A stretch of 64,000 nucleotides of DNA from UBA7985 sp038141425 (GCA_038141425.1 JAYQIC010000007.1:124001-188000), one strand, 5' to 3'; positions 8,876-19,060 are shown, numbered from the stretch's first letter. Translations and numbers: made by a program. Notes: generated from the letters alone by a model not told the origin.

Positions 8876-9502
8876 TCAGAACTGGAACACTGCAACCTGA
8901 ACGTCGACGCAGGGCGGGTTCGGGAAGTCTGCCTCGCAGCCCCCGTTCATCGTGTTCAGCATATCGTTGAGGATGGCCGGATCAGCCGGTCCGTGATCGC
9001 GAACCACGAGGTGGATCTCTGCCGTGCCGGGCAGGACGATGCCGGGGCCGCCCATGGCTTCGGAAACGTCACCGATCGGTAGGTGGGCATTAAAGACGAT
9101 GTTGCCGGACTGGTCGGCGACCATCCCATCGGCCCGAAGGACGGAAATACCGACGGCTTCCCACTGCGGCAGGTTCACGGGCGGCAGGCCGTCGTCAGTG
9201 ATGATCACTGCGCCGTCAGCGTCGGTCAGCAGCACGTCATCGGTGCCGCACGCACCGTCGGTGCAGTTTTCCGGATAGTTATAGACGGTCCACCACAGGG
9301 TATAGGCGTTGTTCGGAACCAGGTCGGTTGTCGAGACCCGTGTCGCGAGGCCGTAATCCATCCGATCGAGGCTGGCTTCAGAATTGGCGACGGCACCGAA
9401 GTCGGGCAACGAAATCATTGTGGTGTTCTGTGTTTCGGCCTGAGCGATCGTGCCGAAGGCGAAGAGGACGAGGGTTGATAGCAAGGCGATGGCGGTCTTC
9501 AT
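8876..9502 (-). CDS. Secreted protein of unknown function
   Basis: A 208-residue protein. The first 23 residues are a clear Sec signal peptide (MKTAIALLSTLVLFAFGTIAQA), with AQA before the mature ETQ. AAGGATC precedes ATG 9502; a longer in-frame start at 9553 would bury the signal. The mature part is acidic and has NNAYTLWWTVYNYPENC plus several paired cysteines (ENCTDGACG, CEADFPNPPC) that suggest disulfides. No catalytic motif or family is recognised. A weak hairpin (8831–8858) lies downstream. Confidence 0.7.
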   Translation of the reverse strand: MKTAIALLSTLVLFAFGTIAQAETQNTTMISLPDFGAVANSEASLDRMDYGLATRVSTTDLVPNNAYTLWWTVYNYPENCTDGACGTDDVLLTDADGAVIITDDGLPPVNLPQWEAVGISVLRADGMVADQSGNIVFNAHLPIGDVSEAMGGPGIVLPGTAEIHLVVRDHGPADPAILNDMLNTMNGGCEADFPNPPCVDVQVAVFQF

Positions 9503-9874
9503 GGTCAGGATCCTTAACTCGGTAAAAAAGTTCAAACACACTAAAACTGTCAATATTTCTTTCAGATACGGGCTGTGTCAATCGGTAACCAATGGTGTTG
9601 AAGGTGGCGAGCCGCCCCAAAGCCCCGAATACCGGGGGCAAAGCACGGCACTCAAATTAGTGGAATTCCATTCACAAACCGTGCCGTCCGCTAGGCTATA
9701 CCTCCCTAGATCCGTGGAGGAAGCTGCAACGGCTCGTAACCTCTGCTCGCGCCTTTGGCCCTTGCCGCTAAGCTATTTTACTGCCGGTGCCTTCAGCGGC
9801 GTCTGGATGCGGCTACTTTAACCAGAAAATGGGTTTTGTCAGGACCGGTAACCGGGGAAGGGGGAGAGGGATGA
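9503..9874. other. Intergenic stretch without a recognisable gene
   Basis: This 370-bp stretch lies between the secreted-protein start and the tRNA. I looked for a second tRNA, SRP RNA, tmRNA and short ORFs and support none. It presumably contains the promoter of the secreted protein. The reverse strand has a tRNA-like opening near 9680–9705 but no matching T-arm. Confidence 0.4.
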
Positions 9875-9947
9875 TGGACCATACAGGATTCGAACCTGTG
9901 GCCTTCCGATTGGAATCGGACGCTCTATCCTGCTGAGCTAATGGCCC
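9875..9947 (-). tRNA. tRNA-Arg (probably CCU), anticodon loop one base short
   Basis: A cloverleaf is readable on the minus strand. The acceptor GGGCCAT pairs with ATGGTCC, the D arm is GCTC/GAGC, and the T arm is CACAGGTTCGAATCCTGT; CCA is not encoded. The D-loop carries A20 (GGATA) and the discriminator is A, both arginine identity features. The anticodon stem TCCGA/TCGGA encloses only six bases, TTCCAA, instead of seven. One added T gives TTCCTAA (anticodon CCU). TTCCAAA (Trp CCA) is formally possible, but the body does not fit Trp. The missing base is probably a sequencing error. Confidence 0.8.
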
Positions 9948-10043
9948 TTCGTGGGTCCGCAGACCGAGGCGCATCATAGTCGGTAAATCGGTGCCGTCCA
10001 CGATGGCATTTCACAAAGTCTTTCCTCGGCAAACCCACCTTGA

Positions 10044-10996
10044 CTACCAGGCCTTTGCAGCCTCCACCGCTGCAGTCAGGGCTTCAATAATCGCGGGTTC
10101 GGCCGCGGAATGCCCCGCCTGCTGCACCACCTGCAGGTCGAGCTGCGGCCAACGCTGCTGCAGTTCATAGGCGCCAGAGAGCGGACAGATCATGTCGAAC
10201 CGACCGTGGACCAGCACGCCCGGAAAATCGAAACCACCCTCGGGAACGCAGGACAGCGCACCGTGCTCGGGGTCGTCGAAAAAGCAGTCGTGGGCCAGGT
10301 AGTGTGCCTCACAGCGGGCCATGCGCCACGCCGCTTCCGAGGCGCCGAAAGACCCGCCCCCGGCCAACGAGGAACAGGCGGACTCATAGCGGGTCCAGGC
10401 TTCCCCGCCGATAGCCGCACCCGACGGTCACGGTCGTCCAGCCGTTCGCGGTAGCCCGCAAGCGGGTCCCCGCGCCGATCCTCGGGCAGGGCCTCCAGCC
10501 ATCGGCGGTGGGCGTCGGGGTAGAACCGGCTCAGCCCGTCGAGGAACCATTCGCGGTCTGCCCGCCGACCGAGGAACAACCCGCGCAGGACGAGCCCGCG
10601 CACGGTGTCGGGGTGCTGCCCCGCATAGGCCAGTGCCAGCGTCGCGCCCCAGGAGCCACCAAACACCAACCACTGGGCGACGCCGAGATGGCGCCGCAGC
10701 GCATCGGAATCCGCGACGAGGTGCCAGGTGGTGTTGGCTCGCAGGCCGCCACCGGGGGTCGAGCGCCCTGCGCCGCGCTGGTCAAACTGGATCACGCGAT
10801 AGTGGCTGAGGTCGAAGAAGCGCCGGGTCCAGGCGTTGGCGCCGGCCCCGGGGCCCCCGTGCAGGCAGACCACAGGCACGCCCTCGGGGTTGCCCGCCTG
10901 TTCGTAGTACAGGCTGTGCCCATCCGAGACCGGGAGATAACCGCGGTCGTAGGCCTGTTCGCCCTGTCCCCGCTTTGAGTGTTCGACCTTATCCAT
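10044..10996 (-). CDS. pip: Proline iminopeptidase (one frameshift)
   Basis: A cytoplasmic α/β-hydrolase of family S33 that removes N-terminal proline. It starts MDKVEHSKRGQGEQAYDRGY and has the oxyanion motif CLHGGPGAGANAW, the nucleophile elbow GGSWGATLALAY, and, after a frame change near 10420, the catalytic Asp (HGRFDMICPLSG) and His (QQAGHSAAEP). The restored sequence AAIGGEAWTRYES at the junction fits the family. The length (~317) is normal once repaired. It is divergent from pmbA with only 51 nt between starts, so the promoters overlap. Confidence 0.85.
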
Positions 10997-11047
10997 GCTG
11001 CACCCTATATCTGTTCCATACAGCAAGTTCTCAAGGTGAAAGCGACC

Positions 11048-12402
11048 ATGACCCAGGCAAATCCCGCACCCGCCCTCGACCTCGAAGACCGGGTTGGGGC
11101 CCTGATCGACCGCGCGCGCGCTGCCGGCGCCGATGCTGCAGACGCTTCGGTGTTCGGCAGTGACCAGATTTCGGTGGGCCGCCGGATGGGGCAGATCGAG
11201 ACGCTCGAGCGGGCGGACAGTGCCGGGGTCGACCTGCGTGTGTTCGTCGACGGCCAGATCGCGCAGGTAAGCGGCAGTGATCTGTCCGACCAGGGCCTGA
11301 TACGCCTTGCCGAGCGAGCTGTGGGCATGGCCCGCCACAGCCCCGCAGATCCCTTCGCCAAGCTCGCTGAGCCGGGGCAGGTGGCGACCGAGTGGCCGAC
11401 GTTGGAAACCGCAGACCCGGTCGAACCGTCCACCGACGGCCTGCTGGCTATGGCTGAGGCTATGGAAGACGCCATGCTGTCGGTCGAGGGCGTGACCAAC
11501 TCCGGCGGGGTTTCGGCTGGCTGGACCAAATCTTCGCTTGTTATGGCAACGACCAACGGATTCGTCGGATCGGTGCAGGCGACTCGTTTCGGGATATCCG
11601 GCAGCGCCATCGCCGGCAGCGGTGAGGCGCAGAAGCGCGACTTCGACTACGACCTCGCCGTCTTCGCCGAAGACCTCGGCGATCCGGCTGCCGTGGGGCG
11701 GGAGGCCGGACAACGGGCGGTCAGTCAGCTCGGGGCACGCCCGGGTGCGACGGCCAAAGTGCCGGTGATTTTCGAGCCCCGGGTTGCTGTGCGCATGCTC
11801 GGGCTGCTGACCGGTGCGATCAACGGCGAGTCCGTGGTGCGCGGCACCAGTCTGCTCGCTGATCACGTCGGCGAGCTGGTGATTTCGCCCGACCTCTCGG
11901 TGCACGAAGACCCGTTCAAGGCGCGTGGGCAGGGCAGCCGCCCGTTCGATGGTGAGGGCCTGCCGGTCCAGCCGCGCGCGATTTTCGAAAACGGTGTGCT
12001 CCAGACCCATCTGCACAATCTTGCGACCGCCGCGCAGGCCGGTGTCGAGCCCACAGGCCACGCCAGCCGTGCCGGGGCGTCAATCGGGGTCGGCCACGCC
12101 AATCTGTGGCTCAGCCCGGGATCGGTGTCGGTCGAGGATATGCTGGCAGCAGCGGGTGAGGCCTTCTACGTCACCTCGCTGATGGGGCAGGGCGCGAATA
12201 TGATCACCGGAGACTACAGCCAGGGCGCGACCGGCTTCTGGGTCCGCGATGGCCAGCTTGCTGAACCGGTGGAGAGCATGACGCTGGGGGCCGGCTGCAG
12301 GATATGTGGCGTTCGATGTCGGCGGCTGATGATCTGACTTTCTTTGGTGGCATGGGCACGCCGACGGTGCAGATGGATGGTCTGACCGTGGCCGGCGCCT
12401 GA
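11048..12402 (+). CDS. pmbA: PmbA, TldD/PmbA-family metalloprotease subunit (frameshift near the end)
   Basis: A ~450-residue partner of TldD, which together form a heterodimeric peptidase acting on unfolded peptides. ATG 11048 has AAGGTGA upstream. Family features include GRRMGQIETLERADSAGVD, GVSAGWTKSSLVMATTNGF, the later RMLGLLTGAINGESV and SIGVGHANLWL. After GGGGG at 12286–12290 the frame must move by one to give RLQDMWRSMSAADDLTFFGG and the stop at 12402. PmbA naturally lacks the TldD HExxxH. TldD is encoded at 16336–17754 in this same window. Confidence 0.9.
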
Positions 12403-12463
12403 GGCTGCGCATGCCGGGCGGCGTGATGGAGGATCAGGCCGTGAGGCGCGCAGTGGGGTCCGC

Positions 12464-13751
12464 TTGCTGACCCTGCTGTCCATGCTGTCTGTTTTGTTGG
12501 CGCCGCTGCTGGTGCTGGGACTGCGCTTGCGTGGGGAACCGGCTGCGCGGACTGATGAACGGCTCGCCCGGCGCTCTCCGGCAAAGATGGAGCGAGCGAA
12601 GAACACCAAAGCGACCGATGCCCGCGAAGTGCTGTGGTTCCATGGGGCATCTGTTGGTGAAGTCCGGGCGCTGCTGCCGCTTGTTCTTCACTATGCAGAC
12701 CGGTTTCAAGCTGGAGCAGGCGTCCTGCTAACGGTGCAGAGCGCACAGGGTTACGCGGTCGCAGCGCAGGCGCTCGAGGCTTGCCCGCAGGCGGCAGTCG
12801 CCATGGCGCCCATGGATCATCCCGGGGTTATGACGCGGTTCTGTCGGCTTTATCGGCTGCGCGGGCTGGTGCTCTACGAGAATGAAATCTGGCCCTGCTG
12901 GCTGGCCGCAACGCGGATGAGGGGCGTTCCAGTGGTCCTGCTCGATGCCTCGTTGTCGGCGCCCAGCCTGGGGTTCTGGCGGCGTTGGCCGGGGCTCGCG
13001 GCGTCGGTCGGGGCAGCGCTGTCGCGGGTGACAGCTGCGGACGCCGGGCAGACATCGGCCCTGCAAGCGCTGGGCTGGGGGCCGGTGCGGAAGGCGTTGC
13101 CGCTGAAGCTGGTTGGCTCGGCGCTGCCGGTTGATCCGGCGGAACTGGCGCGCTGGCAGCGCTGGCGCCGGAAGGATGCGCCACTGCTGGTCTTTGCCAA
13201 CGTCCACCCTGGTGAAATCCGGGCCGTGGCGGACATGATCGCGGCCTGGATGGTGCGGGGGCGGGGGGCGGACAAGGCAGGGCCACCGCGTAAAGACGGG
13301 GATCGGGCTGAGGTGCAGATCATTGTCGCACCCCGACATCCGGAGAAGCTGGCGCATTTCGAGCAGGTCCTCGGTGACGAAGGGCCCGGGTTGGCATACT
13401 GGACCGGATTTGGGACGCTGGGTACGCTCTACGCGCTGGGCGGAACGGTGGTGGTCGGCGGCGGTTTCGACCCGCGGGTCGGCTCGCACAACCCGATGGA
13501 AGCGCTCCGGGCGGGCTGTCGTCACCGTTTGCGGGCCGCACGCCGGAAAGCAGGCGACGTTGATAGCGTTGCTTGAAGCCGAAGGGCTGCTTGCGCGCTG
13601 GTCCGATCTGGTTTCGCCAGAGGGCCGGAGCAACGGCTCTGGTACGGCTGATGCCGGGTCGGAAACGCTCGACGCTCTGTCGAGAAAGGCGGAAGCAACA
13701 GCGCTTGCAGCGATCGAGGAGGCTGTTTTCGGGACGAAACCCGATGCCTGA
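12464..13751 (+). CDS. waaA: 3-deoxy-D-manno-octulosonic acid (Kdo) transferase (one frameshift)
   Basis: An inner-membrane glycosyltransferase that adds Kdo to lipid A. A hydrophobic N-terminal anchor is followed by VLWFHGASVGEVRALLPLV, LYENEIWPCWLAATRMRGVP, VFANVHPGEI, and the donor-site loop VVVGGGFDPRVGSHNPMEAL. Near 13512 the frame changes and VVTVCGPHAGKQATLIALL follows to the stop at 13751. The start is TTG 12464 or ATG 12482; neither has a good ribosome-binding site. It lies 62 nt after pmbA, so it may be cotranscribed with it. Confidence 0.85.
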
Positions 13752-13810
13752 GATTTGAGACCGGAACGCCGCGTGGCTGGTCTTTTTGACGTTTATCGCT
13801 CAACAGGGCG

Positions 13811-14095
13811 GAGTTTATCCGGAGCCTGTCGAAGGACCGTTGAGCACCTTTCTCTCTTTACGCTCAACACGGCTGCGTGATCGACCCGACCTTGTCTCGA
13901 CCGCTTCGCGGTCTTCGCCAAGGCGTCGCGCATTTAACTTTTGCGCTCAAAACGCTACGCTGTGAGCGCGTTGGAGATCATTGATGGAACGACGCTCAAA
14001 GTGCCGCATGTTGAGTGTCAGAGGAAAGAAGTTGCGCCGACTTGTCCCCGACCGCGCTTCGCGCGGCGGGGCCAAGCGTCGCGCAACTCCATAGA
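13811..14095. repeat. Composite of intergenic repeat modules shared with 33.0–33.4 kb
   Basis: No gene is supported in the ~500 bp after waaA. Several segments recur near 33 kb. GAGTTTATCCGGAGCCTGTC (13811–13830) matches 33070–33089 with two mismatches. A GCGCTCAAAACGC…GCGCGTTGGAG block (~13944–13977) matches 33277–33310 in inverse. GTTGCGCCGACTTGTCCCCG (from ~14031) matches 33123–33182 in inverse. This is a mosaic of repeats, not a degraded gene. Confidence 0.6.
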
Positions 14096-14139
14096 AAAAT
14101 GACGTCAGGCCGGGCGAAGCGCGGCCTGTCCGTTTGACT

Positions 14140-14189
14140 GCGCGGGGAGATTTGTAAGCCGCGAAGCGGCGTCGAATCGAGCCCGCCAC
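14140..14189 (+). repeat. Dispersed hairpin repeat, copy A (variant 1)
   Basis: A 50-nt imperfect palindrome. Outer arms GCGCGGGGA…GAGCCCGCCAC enclose GATTTG/GAATC arms and the central stem-loop GCCGCGAAGCGGC. The preceding ~45 bp (from ~14096, GACGTCAGGCC…) also match the flank of copy E at 32.9 kb. It lies between convergent waaA and xseA. Confidence 0.75.
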
Positions 14190-14253
14190 CCTACGGTGTT
14201 TGTTAAAAGTGATCGATCTGGGAGCGAGCAAGCCCGGAGAACCCACCGCTGTC

Positions 14254-15863
14254 TCAGAGTAGTGAGCCCTGATCTTCGTCCACCTCGCGAGGGGGTCGCT
14301 TTGACCGACCTGCAGTCCCGGTAGACGATGTCGTCGTCTTGGGTGGTTTTACCCCCCTCGACGCCTCTGTTTCGCCGGCAATCACGTCAATCGGGCCATC
14401 GATGAAGTGCAGCCGCAGCCGGTCACCGTCTGCAACGCCTCCGGCACGTGGCACGACCGCTCCATCCTCGGCGCTGACCCAGACGTAGCCCTGTTCCAGA
14501 AGCCGGTCCCGGCTCGTTGCAAAGGAGTCCAGCAACCGCTGAACGTTACTGAGCGCCTGCTGGTGCTGGTCCAGGCGCCGCGCGGTTGCCTGCTGCATGC
14601 GGTCACCAAAGCGCTGAGCAGCGAACGTCCCCGCGCGCGAGCGTGCGGCCTGCCCCGCCGCGGACCCAAGCCGATCGCTCAGGCTGCGCGCCTGTTCGCC
14701 CATGCGCTGCAGTCGTTCCCGTGGGTGACGCACTTTGGCAGCGACAGTGTCGAGCTGGCTCTTCTGCCCCGGATTGCCGCCTGCAGTCCCCGGTCGAGCC
14801 GCTGTTCGAGCACGTCGAGGGCCTGTCGACGCTCCTGCAGCACCCGGTTGGGATCGACCAGCCCGCGCGCCAGCCCGGCCAGCTCGGTCCTCGCCTGCTG
14901 TGCCTTGCGCTGCAGCCCACGGCCGATGCGCGCACCAAATTCCTCCACCCCGAGCAGCAGGTCAGCCCGCACCGGGACCGCCATTTCTGCAGCCCCGGTG
15001 GGCGTCGGCGCGCGGCGGTCGGCGACAAAGTCGATCAGTGTCGTGTCGGTCTCGTGTCCGACGGCTGAAATCACCGGGATACGGCTGGCTGCCACCGCCC
15101 GCACCACGGCCTCTTCGTTAAAGCCCCACAGGTCTTCCAGCGAACCCCCGCCCCGGCCCACGATCAGAACGTCCGGCCGCGGCACGTCGCCTCCGGGTTC
15201 AATGGCGTTGAAACCCGCAATCGCGGCCGCAACGTCCGGCGCTGCCCGCTCCCCCTGCACCGAGACCGGCCACAGGAGTACGTGCCGGGGAAAGCGGTCC
15301 GCAACCCGGTGCAGAATATCGCGGATCACCGCGCCGGTGGGTGAGGTCACCACCCCGATCACCTGCGGCAGAAACGGCAGGGGCTGCTTTCGTCCAGCCT
15401 CGAAAAGGCCCTCGGCCATCAGCCGCTTACGCCGGTCCTCGAGCAGCTTCAGCAGCGCGCCTTCGCCCGCCAGCTCCATCTGCTCGATCACCACCTGATA
15501 CTTCGATCCGCCGGGGAAGGTGGTCAGCTTGCCGGTGACAATGACCTCCATGCCCTCTTCCGCGCGCAGGCTCAGCTTGGAGACGGCCCCGCGCCAGCAG
15601 ACCGCGTCGATGACGGCCTTCTCGTCCTTCAGGGTCAGATAGAGGTGTCCCGAGCGATGGTAGTTGGGCCGGGAAATCTCGCCGCGGACCCGTACCCGGT
15701 CAAAGGTGGTCTCGATGGTCCGCTTGACCGCCTGCGCGACCTCGGAAACGCTTAGTTCCGGCGCATTGTCGCCGGGCTGCGGCTGTCCCGGTGCTTTCGC
15801 GCCCGCCGCTGTTCCCGGTCCAGCCTTGCCCTTCGCCGGGCTGTCGAAGTCAAAAATATCCAT
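14254..15863 (-). CDS. xseA: Exodeoxyribonuclease VII large subunit (one frameshift)
   Basis: The large subunit of ExoVII, which degrades single-stranded DNA. Residues ~35–130 form the OB-fold (LSVSEVAQAVKRTIE, VRVRGEISRPNYHRSGHLYL). The catalytic domain carries GVVTSPTGAVIRDILHRV, VLIVGRGGGSLEDLWGFNEE and SAVGHETDTTLIDFVADRRA. The frame breaks at CCCC (14767–14770). An added base gives GQKSQLDTVAAKVRHPRERL and the coiled-coil C-terminus ending at 14254. It follows tadA by 17 nt. Confidence 0.93.
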
Positions 15864-15880
15864 CCCAGCGGCTTACCAGT

Positions 15881-16324
15881 TCAGCGGCGCCGGGCAAAGA
15901 AGGCTGTCAGAAGTTCTCCACAGCGGCGCTCTTCCACCCCTGCGATCACTTCGGGCGCGTGGTGGCAGGTCGGCTGCGCGAACACCCGAGGCCCGTGGTC
16001 GACCCCCCCGGATTTCGGATCGGCGGCGCCGTAGTAGACCCGGCGCACCCGGGCCAGCGACAGCGCGCCGGCGCACATGGGGCAGGGCTCGAGCGTCACG
16101 TATAAGTCGCAGTCCTCCAGCCACTTGCGGCCCAGAACGCGGCAGGCTTCGGCAATCGCAAGCATTTCGGCGTGCGCCTGCGGGTTCTGGTCAGCCTCGA
16201 CCCGGTTCCCCGCCGCCGCGATGGCACTGCCGTCGCGAACCACGACGGCACCGACCGGCACTTCGCCCGCCGCACCCGCCGCCTTGGCCTGCTCCAGCGC
16301 GTCTTCGATGAAGGCCAGCGACAC
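15881..16324 (-). CDS. tadA: tRNA-specific adenosine deaminase
   Basis: A 147-residue zinc deaminase that converts A34 to inosine in tRNA-Arg(ACG). The catalytic HAE (NPQAHAEMLAIAEA) and zinc-binding PCPMCAGAL are present, and ARVRRVYYGAADPKSGG fits the family. The length is normal and the frame intact. It follows tldD by 11 nt and precedes xseA by 17 nt in one minus-strand unit. Confidence 0.95.
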   Translation of the reverse strand: MSLAFIEDALEQAKAAGAAGEVPVGAVVVRDGSAIAAAGNRVEADQNPQAHAEMLAIAEACRVLGRKWLEDCDLYVTLEPCPMCAGALSLARVRRVYYGAADPKSGGVDHGPRVFAQPTCHHAPEVIAGVEERRCGELLTAFFARRR

Positions 16325-16335
16325 GCCTGCCGTCC

Positions 16336-17754
16336 TCAGACCTGGGTGCCGCCGACGGTGATCGCGTCAATCTTGCAGGTCGGCTGACCCACGGTCACGG
16401 GCAGGCTCTGTCCCGCCTTGCCGCACATGCCCACGCCCTTCTTGATGGCAAGGTCGTTGCCGACCATCGACACCCGACGCATGACCTCAGGGCCGTTCCC
16501 GATCAGCGTCACGCCCTTGATCGGCTCGGCGATCCGGCCGTCGCGGATGCGGTAGGCCTCGGTGATCTTGAAGGTGAACTGGCCGTTGGTGATGTCGACC
16601 TGCCCGCCGCCGAAGTCGACCGCATAGATGCCGTCCTTGACCGAGGCGATGATCTCGCCCGGATCGTCCTGCCCGGCGGCCATGAAGGTGTTGGTCATGC
16701 GCGGCATGGGCGCATGCGCATAGGACTCGCGGCGGCCGTTCCCGGTCGCTGCCACCCCCATCAGCCGGGCGTTCATCCGGTCCTGCATGTAGCCGACAAG
16801 GCGACCGTTCTCGATCAGCACGTTGCTCTGGGTCGGCGTCCCTTCGTCGTCGATGGCCAGCGAACCCCGATGGTCGGTCAGCGTACCGTCGTCGATGATC
16901 GTCACGCCCGGGGCGGCGACCATCTCCCCCATCATGCCGGCGTAGAGCGACGTCTGCTTGCGGTTGAAGTCGCCCTCGAGCCCGTGACCAACGGCCTCGT
17001 GCAGCAGCACGCCCGGCCAGCCGGGGCCGCAGACGACGGTCATCTCACCTGCGGGCGCTTCGACAGCCTGCAGGTTGACCTCGGCCTGACGGATTGCCTG
17101 CGCCACTGCCTCTTCCCAGGCCAGCTCGCCGATGTGCGGGTCCAGCGCCGTGCGCCCGCCGAGCGCAAAGCCACCCGCCTCGCGCTTGTCTCCGTCCTGC
17201 AGCATCACCGATACCCGCATCGATGACATGGGCCGTGAGTCGCTGACGCGGAAACCGCCAGGACGGAGTACGGTGACATCCTTGTGCGCGGTCGACAGCG
17301 ACACCGTCACCTGCCGCACTCTGGGGTCCTTGGCCCGGGCGTGGGCGTCGATGGTCTGGGCCAGCGCCACCTGCTTCTCAAAGCTCGGGCCGGCGTCGAT
17401 CACGTCCTCGTCGGTGTAGGGACGCTGGTTGGTGCGCTTGGGATCGAGCGCCAGCGTGCCGCCGCCCGACCGCGCCGCCGCTGCCGCCGTCTCACCCGCG
17501 CGCACCAGCGAGGCCTCCGTCACCTGATCCGAGTGGGCGTAGCCGGTCAGTTCACCGGCCACCGAGCGCAGGCCAAAGCCGCGGTCTTCGTCGTAGGACG
17601 CCCGCTTCAGACGCCCGTCGTCGTACACCAGCGTCTGCGCCTTGGTGTGTTCGAGGTAGAGCTCGCCGTCGTCGGCACCGCTCAGCGCCGATTCCAGTTG
17701 TGAGAGGGCAAAATCGGGGTCGAGGTCGAGATCCGGCAGCAGTGGCAGGCCCAT
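16336..17754 (-). CDS. tldD: TldD metalloprotease
   Basis: A 472-residue catalytic subunit of the TldD/PmbA peptidase. The zinc motif is LLHEAVGHGLEGDFNRK (HExxxH), and the glycine-rich C-terminal region includes GKAGQSLPVTVGQPTC. The frame is intact and the length normal. It is the first gene of tldD–tadA–xseA and is divergent from ctaC, with a shared ~250-bp promoter region (17755–18005). Its partner PmbA is encoded at 11048. Confidence 0.95.
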   Translation of the reverse strand: MGLPLLPDLDLDPDFALSQLESALSGADDGELYLEHTKAQTLVYDDGRLKRASYDEDRGFGLRSVAGELTGYAHSDQVTEASLVRAGETAAAAARSGGGTLALDPKRTNQRPYTDEDVIDAGPSFEKQVALAQTIDAHARAKDPRVRQVTVSLSTAHKDVTVLRPGGFRVSDSRPMSSMRVSVMLQDGDKREAGGFALGGRTALDPHIGELAWEEAVAQAIRQAEVNLQAVEAPAGEMTVVCGPGWPGVLLHEAVGHGLEGDFNRKQTSLYAGMMGEMVAAPGVTIIDDGTLTDHRGSLAIDDEGTPTQSNVLIENGRLVGYMQDRMNARLMGVAATGNGRRESYAHAPMPRMTNTFMAAGQDDPGEIIASVKDGIYAVDFGGGQVDITNGQFTFKITEAYRIRDGRIAEPIKGVTLIGNGPEVMRRVSMVGNDLAIKKGVGMCGKAGQSLPVTVGQPTCKIDAITVGGTQV

Positions 17755-18005
17755 GATGTCATCGTCCTAAGCAAAGGTGAGTTGCGAAAAGGCTAAAGCT
17801 CAACAGGATATGGTGCCTAGTCAAAGGGTTTCGAGGCCTGAAAGGCAAGATTAATCCGCGTCAATCCGCCCTGCGGCCCACCTATGACTTTGCTTGTGAA
17901 TTCATGTCGTCTAAGAGAAGGTCACGCCGAGAGCAATGGGGCAGGGTCCGCCCGCGGTCAGCCCCGCTTTCGCCATTGAATATCACTGATAAGCAAGCAG
18001 GTCCC

Positions 18006-18956
18006 ATGGTGCGGATTTTCAAATCAATCGTGCTCGCGCTGTCTCTCCTGACAGTCGCAGCGACAGCAGCCCAAGCCCAGGTTACCGTCCAGGGTGTTCC
18101 GGTCGAATACGGTCTGAGCTTCCAGGAGCCGGCGACCCCGATCATGGAGCGCGCCGTTGGTCAGTTTAACGTGTTCATCCTGCCGCTGATGGCCGCCGTC
18201 ACGGTCTTTGTCCTCGTGTTGCTGCTTTGGACGTGCTGGCGCTTCCGCGAGCGTGACGGGCACCAGCCCGGCAACTTCACCCACAACACCAGAATCGAGA
18301 TCATCTGGACCGTTGTCCCGATCCTGATCCTCGTGGTGATGTTCGTCCCGGCGATGCGGTTCCTGTACTACAACGAGAACGGCCCGGACATGCTCATCAA
18401 CGGTGAGCGCGGCCACGACAAGCACGCCGAGCTGGTGATGCAGGTGACCGGCAACCAGTGGAACTGGACCTACGAATACCTGCTGTACCGCGATGAAAAC
18501 GGCGTCGAAACCGACGTGTCCGGGATCGAGTTCACAGCGAACCTGCTGCCGCAGGACGCCCTGCTCGCCGACACCCGTCGCGACGGCAGCCTGTATAAGG
18601 GCGAGACCGACTATCACGTGGTCATCCCGAGCAACACCGTGGTGCGCTTCAACGTGACCGCTTCGGACGTGCTGCACGCCTTCGCCATGCCGGCTTTCGG
18701 TATGAAGGTCGACGCCATCCCGGGTCACATGAACAACACCTGGGCGCTCGTGAACCCGGGCAAGGAAGGCCTCTACATCGGTCAGTGTTCTGAAATCTGC
18801 GGTGACCGGCATTCGTTCATGCCGATCGCGATCGACGCGCTGCCCAAGGAAGAGTTCCTCGCTTGGGTCGGCACCGCCAAGGGCGAGCTGGAGAGCGGGG
18901 CCATCGGCCCGTCGCTGCCTGCGCGCTACGACAATCAGGTTGCTGCGGCGAACTGA
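18006..18956 (+). CDS. ctaC: Cytochrome c oxidase subunit II
   Basis: A 316-residue periplasm-facing CuA subunit of aa3 oxidase. An N-terminal signal (MVRIFKSIVLALSLLTVAA…AQAQ) is followed by two transmembrane helices and WTVVPILILVVMFVPAMRFL. The cupredoxin domain has the aromatic WNWTYEYL and the CuA motif GQCSEICGDRHSFMPI (two Cys, His, Met). ATG 18006 places the signal correctly; the longer in-frame start at 17904 does not. First gene of the oxidase operon. Confidence 0.96.
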   Translation: MVRIFKSIVLALSLLTVAATAAQAQVTVQGVPVEYGLSFQEPATPIMERAVGQFNVFILPLMAAVTVFVLVLLLWTCWRFRERDGHQPGNFTHNTRIEIIWTVVPILILVVMFVPAMRFLYYNENGPDMLINGERGHDKHAELVMQVTGNQWNWTYEYLLYRDENGVETDVSGIEFTANLLPQDALLADTRRDGSLYKGETDYHVVIPSNTVVRFNVTASDVLHAFAMPAFGMKVDAIPGHMNNTWALVNPGKEGLYIGQCSEICGDRHSFMPIAIDALPKEEFLAWVGTAKGELESGAIGPSLPARYDNQVAAAN

Positions 18957-19060
18957 CGCCCGGCGCATTAAGCACCAGCCCTCTGAACGGGGCTGGTCTA
19001 GAACCAACAACGACGACGTCCAAGACCAAGATTTAAGGCCAAGGATTCAAGGAAGAGACT

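Noticed and set aside
9670..9720. tRNA-like opening on the minus strand
   Set aside because: It begins like a tRNA D-arm but no T-arm or matching acceptor is found.
11000..12061. Long minus-strand frame running into the proline iminopeptidase
   Set aside because: Only the part from 10996 downward is real; the rest is antisense to pmbA.
13947..14246. 99-codon minus-strand frame
   Set aside because: Lies across dispersed repeats, with no protein-like pattern.
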